Below are positions 1 to 4,535 of a stretch of DNA of 5,369 bases, piece by piece; position 1 is the stretch's first letter, and every line of letters starts with the position of its first letter. The position numbers and the translations under genes were made by a program. Origin of the DNA: Bacillota bacterium. GTDB lineage: Bacteria; Bacillota_A; Clostridia; Clostridiales; Clostridiaceae. The notes beneath the pieces are model-generated. The model saw only the letters and a program-made list of their open reading frames with translations, was not told the origin of the DNA and did no database searches. Where the stretch lies: the NCBI GenBank assembly GCA_021837545.1, contig JAKBFR010000150.1:1-5369 (forward strand). Reading direction: 5' to 3'.

Positions 1-164
1 TTTTGTACATAATAAGTTCCATTATTCTCATCTAAAACCTTTATCTTATTCCCATATATTTCAGTAAATCCCTCAAGAACACCTCCAGCAATGACTACTA
101 TTAGTATTGCTGGAACTATTAACATGAGAATATTAGAAATTGTAAGCCGCTTTTTTATCATCAT
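1..164 (-). CDS. Probable sensor histidine kinase, N-terminal fragment
   Basis: This is the first 54 codons of a gene that runs off the left edge. The start is ATG at 162-164, with a perfect AGGAGG at 175-180 ten bases upstream; a second ATG follows directly at 159-161. The peptide begins MMIKKRLTISNILMLIVPAI, a short basic N-terminus leading into one hydrophobic membrane segment at about residues 10-28. A more polar, presumably extracytoplasmic stretch follows (around FTEIYGNKIKVLDENNG). From family knowledge, a 'KKRLxISNILM' start is typical of clostridial two-component sensor kinases, and such kinases often sit beside BcrA/LanF-type ABC exporters, as here. No HisKA or ATPase domain is visible, so the kinase call is inference. 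It could instead be another single-pass sensor or membrane protein. The gene is probably co-transcribed with the permease upstream, across a 168-nt structured gap. Confidence 0.65.
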   Translation of the reverse strand, partial: MMIKKRLTISNILMLIVPAILIVVIAGGVLEGFTEIYGNKIKVLDENNGTYYVQ

Positions 165-174
165 AGTATGGTAT

Positions 175-180
175 CCTCCT
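175..180 (-). promoter_or_regulatory. Ribosome binding site of the kinase-like gene
   Basis: AGGAGG on the minus strand lies 10 nt before the ATG at 162-164. It fixes the start of the truncated gene. It lies just downstream of the GGATAA arm (184-189) of the terminal stem of the RNA element, so folding there could affect its accessibility. Confidence 0.75.
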
Positions 181-305
181 AATTTATCCGATATCTAGCA
201 TCTTTGGATGCCAGCTCCTGGATAAGTTCTTCTAAGCCTCAGGGTAAAAAAAATTGTATTGCTATTAAGATAACTCCACCTGAAGCTAAGAATCACTTTA
301 TCACC

Positions 306-330
306 TAACTAAGAGGTACCCTCTTAGTTA
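306..330 (-). repeat. Perfect 10-bp hairpin after the permease stop
   Basis: Arms TAACTAAGAG (306-315) and CTCTTAGTTA (321-330) flank the loop GTACC. The hairpin begins 2 nt after the permease stop codon. No run of T follows on either strand (minus reads AGGTGATAAAG), so it is not a standard intrinsic terminator. It may protect the 3' end of the exporter mRNA after processing, or be the first stem of the larger RNA element. Confidence 0.7.
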
Positions 331-332
331 AT

Positions 333-1070
333 TTAATATTCCTTCTTTTCAAATAGTGCATATGCTCCTGAAAAAAATACTAACGAATATCCCAAAAGCA
401 ATCCTATAATTGTTAAAATTGATTTAATTGGCATTTGTGCTCCAATAAAAAGTTTATACCAATTTGTATATGAAACAAATATCATTGATGATATTGAAGG
501 AATAATTATTCCGCTCAACATAATTATAATATAAACTAAAACTGAAAGCATCACTGAAGAAGAGCTACTTTTTGATAATTGTGATATTAATATAGAAAGA
601 AGAATTGTTGGTATTATAGGGAATATCGATACAACATATGCTATAAAAATCTCAGGGATATTTATTACTGTTGTTCTTCCAAAAAATATTCCCATAACTG
701 AACTTACAATAAATGTTATTACTAAAATACTTATTACATAAATCAAAATAGATATCATTTTAGAAACAAGAATTTCATTTCTGCTTATTGGCCTTGTTAT
801 TATCGATTTTATTGTTCCGTTTTCTTGTTCTGCTGCAAAAAGATCAGCTACTGCCATAAAAATAACTAACGGAATTAAACCATTAGTCAATATTGATAAT
901 ATATTTAATGGAAGATTAGATAATGAAACATTAATTAAACCGCCGGTAAAATTGCTTATTACACCTAGTGCCATGCTTAATATTCCAATACAAATTAATA
1001 ATATTTTGTACTTACTTCTTTTAAATAGTTTTATGTTTTCATTAATTATTCCGGTTTTTATTGCATTCAT
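333..1070 (-). CDS. ABC-2 type exporter permease
   Basis: This 245-residue membrane protein forms the transmembrane half of an ABC exporter with the ATPase encoded just upstream. Six hydrophobic segments can be read, at about residues 23-45, 57-79, 105-128, 139-163, 171-195 and 214-239. Between the second and third is a cytoplasmic stretch (about 81-104) of the form E-Q-E-N-G-T-I-K...T-R-P-I-S-R, the hallmark of ABC-2 permeases that contact their ATPase. The start ATG (1068-1070) overlaps the ATPase stop in an ATGA junction, with a purine-rich GGGGGAAGAGG upstream, indicating translational coupling. Length and topology fit BcrB/LanE-LanG-like or NatB-like permeases. With a LanF-like ATPase and a kinase-like neighbour, export of an antimicrobial peptide or bacitracin-like drug is the likeliest job, but the substrate cannot be read from sequence. 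Only one permease gene is present, so it probably works as a homodimer. Confidence 0.88.
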   Translation of the reverse strand: MNAIKTGIINENIKLFKRSKYKILLICIGILSMALGVISNFTGGLINVSLSNLPLNILSILTNGLIPLVIFMAVADLFAAEQENGTIKSIITRPISRNEILVSKMISILIYVISILVITFIVSSVMGIFFGRTTVINIPEIFIAYVVSIFPIIPTILLSILISQLSKSSSSSVMLSVLVYIIIMLSGIIIPSISSMIFVSYTNWYKLFIGAQMPIKSILTIIGLLLGYSLVFFSGAYALFEKKEY

Positions 1071-1792
1071 ACCTCTTCCCCCTTTCTCCCAACATGTTTA
1101 AGAAAATATTTTTCTAAAGTTTCGCATTCATCTAGTGCATTTTTCATTGATGTTACATTTAATAACTTTCCTTCTTTTATAATGCCAACTTTATTACACA
1201 TAAGTTCTATTTCGTGAGCAATATGACTTGAAACAAGAAATGTTATACCAAGTTTTGCTTGTTTAATTATGATTTCTCTAATATCTACAGTTCCTTCTAT
1301 ATCTAATCCATTGGTAGGTTCATCTAGAATTACTAATTTAGGGTTAGATATTAATGCTAGCGCAAGCCCTAATCGTTGTTTCATTCCAAGGGAAAAGTTT
1401 TTGACCTTCTCATTAGCATATTTTATTAATCCTGTTTGTTGCAGTATATCATCTATTCTTGGTGTTTTAATTTCTGTATAATAATTTGCTGCAAGTCTTA
1501 GGTTTTCTCTAGCTGAAAGATACTCATATATTGCTGGTGCCTCAATAAGACATCCAATTTCTTTAAAAGCCTTTGAGCTTTCCTCTAAAGAATTAATTCC
1601 CAATATTTCAACACTTCCTTTGTCTGCATAAGACAAACCAGTGATAATTTTCATAGTAGTAGTTTTCCCAGAACCATTTGGACCAAGTAAACCAAAAATA
1701 TCTCCTTTTTCAATATCAAATGATATATCCATAATTCCACGACCATTTTTGTATGTCTTTGTTAAATCATTCACTTTAAGTACAGATGTCAT
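1067..1792 (-). CDS. ABC exporter ATP-binding protein, BcrA/LanF type
   Basis: This 241-residue cytoplasmic ATPase powers the ABC-2 permease encoded next. All nucleotide-binding motifs are present: Walker A GPNGSGKT at 37-44, signature FSLGMKQR at 133-140, Walker B LVILDE at 153-158 with catalytic E158, D-loop NGLD at 161-164, and switch histidine H190 in SSHIAHE. The Q-loop position carries glutamate (E84, in GCLIEAPAIYEYLSARENL) instead of glutamine. This 'E-loop' is described for lantibiotic immunity LanF proteins and occurs in BcrA-like ATPases. It points to antimicrobial-peptide or bacitracin-type export rather than nutrient uptake. The start is ATG at 1790-1792, with AGGAGG at 1800-1805 seven nt upstream. 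It is the first gene of its operon, overlaps the permease by four bases, and has a plausible promoter just upstream. The ATPase call is certain; the subfamily is likely. Confidence 0.93.
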   Translation of the reverse strand: MTSVLKVNDLTKTYKNGRGIMDISFDIEKGDIFGLLGPNGSGKTTTMKIITGLSYADKGSVEILGINSLEESSKAFKEIGCLIEAPAIYEYLSARENLRLAANYYTEIKTPRIDDILQQTGLIKYANEKVKNFSLGMKQRLGLALALISNPKLVILDEPTNGLDIEGTVDIREIIIKQAKLGITFLVSSHIAHEIELMCNKVGIIKEGKLLNVTSMKNALDECETLEKYFLKHVGRKGEEV

Positions 1793-1820
1793 AGTAATTC
1801 CTCCTTTTCTCTAAAAAATA

Positions 1821-1849
1821 ATTATCTCAAAATATTTTAAAAGTATAAA
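1821..1849 (-). promoter_or_regulatory. Candidate sigma-A promoter of the ABC exporter operon
   Basis: On the minus strand, TTTATA (1844-1849) and GATAAT (1821-1826) are separated by exactly 17 nt. They match the -35 and -10 consensus at 4/6 and 5/6 positions. Transcription would start near 1814, leaving a leader of about 20 nt with the AGGAGG site. In such AT-rich DNA, chance matches are common. The TACTCATACGTA half-repeat (1852-1863) lies just upstream of the -35 box and could be a regulator site. Confidence 0.45.
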
Positions 1850-1851
1850 TT

Positions 1852-1963
1852 TACTCATACGTAGATATTTAGTTATCAATGATCAATGCTCGCTTAATGA
1901 AAATTGAGCATTGATCATTGCATTTAATATTTTAACTTTCCAAATTTATTTTACATATGAGTA
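1852..1963. repeat. Outer imperfect inverted repeat around the 15-bp palindrome
   Basis: TACTCATACGTA (1852-1863) and TACATATGAGTA (1952-1963) are inverted copies matching at 11 of 12 positions. They flank the perfect palindrome at 1877-1920. The left copy abuts the predicted -35 box of the exporter operon. The pair may be regulator half-sites or the ends of a small palindromic element. Confidence 0.45.
1877..1920. repeat. Perfect 15-bp inverted repeat
   Basis: Arms CAATGATCAATGCTC (1877-1891) and GAGCATTGATCATTG (1906-1920) pair without mismatch around a 14-nt loop. The repeat lies between the exported-protein gene and the exporter operon, about 80 nt after the former's stop. It could end transcription of that gene, but no T-run follows the stem on either strand (minus continues ATAACTAAAT, plus continues CATTTAATAT). 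A transcription-blocking or mRNA 3'-end stem, or a dispersed palindromic repeat, fits as well. Confidence 0.75.
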
Positions 1964-2000
1964 TAACTTTTTACTACAAATTTTTAAAATACTTATTATT

Positions 2001-2870
2001 TTAGTCTTCTTTATCTCTCATTTTGTTTTGCATAGTTTGAACATTTTTACCTGTTGTATCAATAGAATCTGCTTTTGTTGAATTTACAGCACTAATTGTA
2101 GTATCTACAGAAACTTCAATTTCATGTGAAACACCACTTTCATCGTCGCCAGTAATTACAATTTTAAAGCTATTAGCAGTTAATGTACTTCCATCTACTT
2201 TTGCATCCATACTTAAAGACTTAACATCTATATTCTTTAGAGTTGGTATACTATTTAATGCTTCTTTTAACCCATCTTTTCCTGTTTCAACTTTGTTGTT
2301 ATCTTTTTTATTATTTTGCTCTTCAGCCGCTGCTGAAATAGCTAATTTTGCAAGTTCAGGAATTTGTGCACCCTCAAGATTTACACTAATTGAATCTCCG
2401 TCTACAACAAATTGATTTTTAACATCTCCAACTAAAGTATCTAAAACCATTTCGCCTAGTTTTGCTTTACTTGATGAAGGATCAAATTTTTTCTCCATCT
2501 TCACATTTCTCTCATTACCATTACTAGTTCTGGCATAATAATTTTCTCCATCTTTAACAATAGATTTACCATCTATTCTACTTGTTTCAGCTTCTTTTGT
2601 AACATCACCAATTTTTATATTTGTAATTGAAGAATTATTAGTACCTTCAAGCTTTTCTACACTAGTTCCTGAAATGTCAGTAGTTCCATTATCCTTTACT
2701 TCAAATGATGTAGAGAATGTAGCATTGCTAGTAGTTGCTATATTTTTTGCTGCACTTTTATATGTTTCATATCCTGTAGCTCCACTTGCTGATGCTGATA
2801 CAGTAATTCCTAATAACATACATCCAGTTAATGCAGTTATCACTATCGTCTTAATTTTTTTACTTTTCAT
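2001..2870 (-). CDS. Exported protein of unknown function
   Basis: I do not recognise this 289-residue protein as a named family. It starts with a clear signal peptide: basic MKSKKIK, a hydrophobic core at about 9-24, and an ASA site at 26-28, so the mature protein probably starts near S29. Its mature start (GYETYKSAAKN) recalls a loose group of clostridial secreted proteins. The next ~90 residues look beta-rich and are full of Ser/Thr/Asn/Gly (about 51-120). A helical region follows (about 137-185), then a hydrophilic Asn/Lys-rich linker (about 183-200) and a second beta-rich part, about 212-265. There are no catalytic motifs, sortase signal or C-terminal membrane anchor. Alternating strands with 'DGENYYA' suggest a LolA/LppX-like lipid-binding fold, but that is a guess. 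The start ATG has AGGAG at 2880-2884, nine nt upstream. The gene appears monocistronic, between the terminator at 3142-3191 and the palindrome at 1877-1920. A link to the neighbouring exporter is possible but unproven. Confidence 0.85.
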   Translation of the reverse strand: MKSKKIKTIVITALTGCMLLGITVSASASGATGYETYKSAAKNIATTSNATFSTSFEVKDNGTTDISGTSVEKLEGTNNSSITNIKIGDVTKEAETSRIDGKSIVKDGENYYARTSNGNERNVKMEKKFDPSSSKAKLGEMVLDTLVGDVKNQFVVDGDSISVNLEGAQIPELAKLAISAAAEEQNNKKDNNKVETGKDGLKEALNSIPTLKNIDVKSLSMDAKVDGSTLTANSFKIVITGDDESGVSHEIEVSVDTTISAVNSTKADSIDTTGKNVQTMQNKMRDKED

Positions 2871-2884
2871 AGTTTACATCTCCT

Positions 2885-3141
2885 TTAATTTTTATAGCTA
2901 TTAACATACAAATTTGACTTTTTTAATTTGTCTATTAACATCTTATTTTCATTATAAAAGTTGTGTATAATTTTTTTATAAATGATATATAAACAATATA
3001 TAAACATTTCACTTATAATTATCTTTTATCACATTCCAATAAACTTGCCATTAATCTTTAGTTATGACAAAAATATTAATAATTTGACCATTATAACAAA
3101 TCAAACTAATGCCAGTGAGAGATACTTATACCTATATACTA
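2885..3141. other. AT-rich non-coding leader upstream of the exported-protein gene
   Basis: About 257 nt lie between the threonine-operon terminator and the ribosome binding site of the exported-protein gene. I see no RNA gene or supported ORF here. The stretch must hold that gene's promoter, and several -10-like boxes occur on the minus strand. Examples are TATAAT at 2951-2956, with no good -35, and TTGGAA-16 nt-TATAAG (3034-3039 and 3012-3017). Neither can be preferred with confidence, and the leader may exceed 70 nt. Confidence 0.4.
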
Positions 3142-3191
3142 AAAGATAATAGCTTTGAAGTGATCCCCATCACCTCAAAGCTATTATCTTT
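3142..3191 (-). terminator. Intrinsic terminator of the threonine operon
   Basis: A perfect 17-bp stem (3142-3158 with 3175-3191) continues, after one A-C mismatch, into five more pairs around the loop CCCC (3165-3168). On the minus strand it is A-rich on the 5' side and ends in ATCTTTTAG, a short U-run partly inside the stem. The right arm overlaps the stop codon of the ACT-domain gene (3190-3192), so the hairpin forms as soon as translation ends. The near-symmetry could also stop plus-strand transcription, but no plus-strand gene is seen. Confidence 0.88.
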
Positions 3192-3627
3192 ATTCCATCC
3201 CAATAAATTCGACTTTCTCCACATTCTTAATGTTAAGCAAGCCATCAGTTAATGTTTTTATGTCCCCATCCACAGTTGAAAGATCTATTGTTATGCTTAA
3301 ATTAGCATATCCGTTTAGAGGTATACCTTGATTTATTGTCAAGATATCTCCTCCTTGTTCTGAAATATAATTACTAATAGTAGACAAAAGTCCTTTTTCG
3401 TTTTTAAATATAATATTGTAAGTAATTTTTCTGCCCTCTGAAGTTTCTGCAAAATCAAATACAAAATCTTTATATTTATAATATACACTTCTGCTGATAC
3501 CAGCAATTTTTACAGCTTCTGTTATTTCTTTTACCTTACCGTCCTTTAATACCTTCTTAGCAAAAAGAACTTTTTCATAAACATCTGGTAAAACCCTTTT
3601 ATCTATAACTAAATAATCTCCACTCAT
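3190..3627 (-). CDS. ACT-domain protein, PheB/UPF0735 family
   Basis: This small 145-residue protein has two parts. The N-terminal region (about 12-55) looks helix-turn-helix-like, with KVKEITEAVKIAGISRSVYYKYKD. The C-terminal ACT domain (about 68-144) has the usual beta-alpha-beta start and the conserved turn NEKGLLS around G79. ACT domains typically bind amino acids and dimerise. The family is often annotated pheB in Bacillus, where it sits by pheA. Here it is the last gene of the thrC-thrB operon, joined to thrB by a TAATG overlap (stop 3627-3629, start 3625-3627). Its weak AGAAGG-like site suggests translational coupling. That context suggests a sensor or regulator of the aspartate-family or aromatic amino-acid pathway. 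The true ligand, and whether the N-terminal part binds DNA, are unknown. The length is normal and the gene looks intact. Confidence 0.87.
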   Translation of the reverse strand: MSGDYLVIDKRVLPDVYEKVLFAKKVLKDGKVKEITEAVKIAGISRSVYYKYKDFVFDFAETSEGRKITYNIIFKNEKGLLSTISNYISEQGGDILTINQGIPLNGYANLSITIDLSTVDGDIKTLTDGLLNIKNVEKVEFIGME

Positions 3628-4523
3628 TAGTTTCTACCTTCTATAATGGTTGCCCCCGCATCATCTAAAGATAACTCTAATATATCCCATTCCAATCCTT
3701 TTATTTTTAAAAAATTTTTAAGCTCATTGCTAAAGCGCTCATCCTTTTCATCGATAATCACCATGATTGTCGGACCTGCTCCACTTAAGTAGCACCCTAA
3801 TGCTCCTAATTCATAGCTCTTATTATACACCTCTTCAAAACCAGGAATCAACTTACTTCTGTAATTTTGGTGAAAGGCATCTTTACATGCATGTTTTAAT
3901 AATTCATATTTACCACTTGAAAAACATGCTACCATGAGAGCTGCTCTTGAAACGTTGTAAACTCCGTCTTTTAAGCTTATCTCTTTTGGAAGTACACTTC
4001 TTGCTTTTTTTGTAGATAATCTAAAATTAGGAATTATTGATACAAACTTAATTCCATTTTTAACATCTATTTTATCATAAAAAGTCTTGTTTTCATCAAC
4101 TATTGCAACAACCATACCCCCTAGTAGTGCTGGTGCAACATTATCTGGATGACCTTCAATTTCTACAGCCATCTCTAATAATTCATTTTCTGAAAACTTC
4201 TTACCTAAGATTTCGTTAGCACCTACTAGTCCCCCAACTATGCACGTAGAGCTACTTCCAAGACCTCTAGATACTGGTACATCTTGTTTTATTTCACTTA
4301 TTTCTAATCCTTTTATTTTATAGCCCGCTTTATCAAAACAATGTTTCATTGCTTGATAAATTATATTTTTTTCATTACAAAATTCTTTTGGCATCCCATT
4401 AAATTTCAGACCAGCTTCTGTTTCTCTGAATTCAAAATCATTATATAATTTTAATGCTATTCCGAGTGTATCAAATCCTGGTCCCATATTCGCTGATGTA
4501 GCTGGCACTCTAACTCTAATCAT
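3627..4523 (-). CDS. thrB: Homoserine kinase
   Basis: This cytoplasmic GHMP-family kinase transfers phosphate from ATP to homoserine, giving the O-phosphohomoserine used by threonine synthase encoded just upstream. Key motifs, numbered from the longest reading frame (start 4529), are VPATSANMGPGFDTLG at 8-23, the ATP-binding loop PVSRGLGSSS at 85-94, EGHPDNVAPA at 125-134, and the C-terminal GCYLSGAGPT at 245-254. All are intact and the ~298-residue length is normal. Two starts are possible. The ATG at 4527-4529 has GGGGA touching it with no spacer. The ATG at 4521-4523, two codons later, lies 7 nt after AGGGG, so I prefer it and the end coordinate reflects this. The conserved IRVRVPATSAN starts immediately there. 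The gene begins about 10 nt after the thrC stop and overlaps the next gene by one base. Confidence 0.95.
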   Translation of the reverse strand: MIRVRVPATSANMGPGFDTLGIALKLYNDFEFRETEAGLKFNGMPKEFCNEKNIIYQAMKHCFDKAGYKIKGLEISEIKQDVPVSRGLGSSSTCIVGGLVGANEILGKKFSENELLEMAVEIEGHPDNVAPALLGGMVVAIVDENKTFYDKIDVKNGIKFVSIIPNFRLSTKKARSVLPKEISLKDGVYNVSRAALMVACFSSGKYELLKHACKDAFHQNYRSKLIPGFEEVYNKSYELGALGCYLSGAGPTIMVIIDEKDERFSNELKNFLKIKGLEWDILELSLDDAGATIIEGRN

Positions 4524-4530
4524 ACACATT

Positions 4531-4535
4531 CCCCT
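4531..4535 (-). promoter_or_regulatory. Ribosome binding site that decides the thrB start
   Basis: AGGGG on the minus strand overlaps the thrC stop codon TAG (4534-4536). It lies 7 nt before the ATG at 4521-4523 but only 1 nt before the ATG at 4527-4529. The normal spacing favours the inner start. Its position implies coupled translation of thrC and thrB. Confidence 0.6.

Larger units (their letters stand above)
165..332 (-). ncRNA. Structured intergenic RNA element (unassigned)
   Basis: This is the gap between the permease stop and the kinase start. On the minus strand it can fold into three parts. (1) A perfect 10-bp hairpin, 306-315 with 321-330, has a 5-nt loop and lies just after the permease stop. 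(2) A long helix, 279-302 with 221-243, closes a 32-35-nt loop that contains U8; it includes tandem G-A/G-A mismatches (293-294 opposite 228-229), one U-U mismatch and one bulged A. (3) An 8-bp hairpin, 195-202 with 207-214, has a tetraloop and sits inside a 6-bp outer stem, 184-189 with 220-225. Two G-U wobbles and the tandem G-A pairs work only in minus-strand RNA, which matches the direction of the genes. Positions 221-225 can join either helix 2 or the outer stem of helix 3, so the folds compete. It could be a cis-regulatory leader for the kinase gene, an RNA-processing element, or a small mobile palindromic repeat. I do not recognise a named family. Confidence 0.5.

Noticed and set aside
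246..253. U8 run on the minus strand as an intrinsic terminator between permease and kinase
   Set aside because: No stable hairpin directly precedes the U-run; it falls in the loop of the long helix instead.
165..332. T-box or known riboswitch reading of the permease-kinase gap
   Set aside because: The GGUAC loop and nearby sequence superficially recall a T-box, but the T-box antiterminator sequence, AGUA bulge and downstream aminoacyl gene are absent. No cores of purine, lysine, glycine, c-di-GMP or fluoride riboswitches are seen.
1269..1481. Plus-strand open frame inside the ABC ATPase gene
   Set aside because: It lies antisense to a gene with every ABC motif, has no ribosome binding site that I can see, and its peptide resembles no family.
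2818..2832. Lipobox-like LTGC (residues 14-17) in the exported protein, suggesting a lipoprotein
   Set aside because: The hydrophobic core continues past the Cys for several residues to a good ASA cleavage site, so ordinary signal peptidase processing is more likely; a lipoprotein is not fully excluded.
2674..2904. Plus-strand open frame opposite the exported-protein N-terminus
   Set aside because: Its hydrophobic peptide is the antisense image of the signal-peptide and Ser/Thr-rich region. No supporting start signal is seen.
2860..2907. A 15-codon minus-strand frame (MLIAIKIKGDVNYEK) overlapping the start of the exported-protein gene
   Set aside because: It has no ribosome binding site before its ATG and contains the downstream gene's own site; frames this short are expected by chance.
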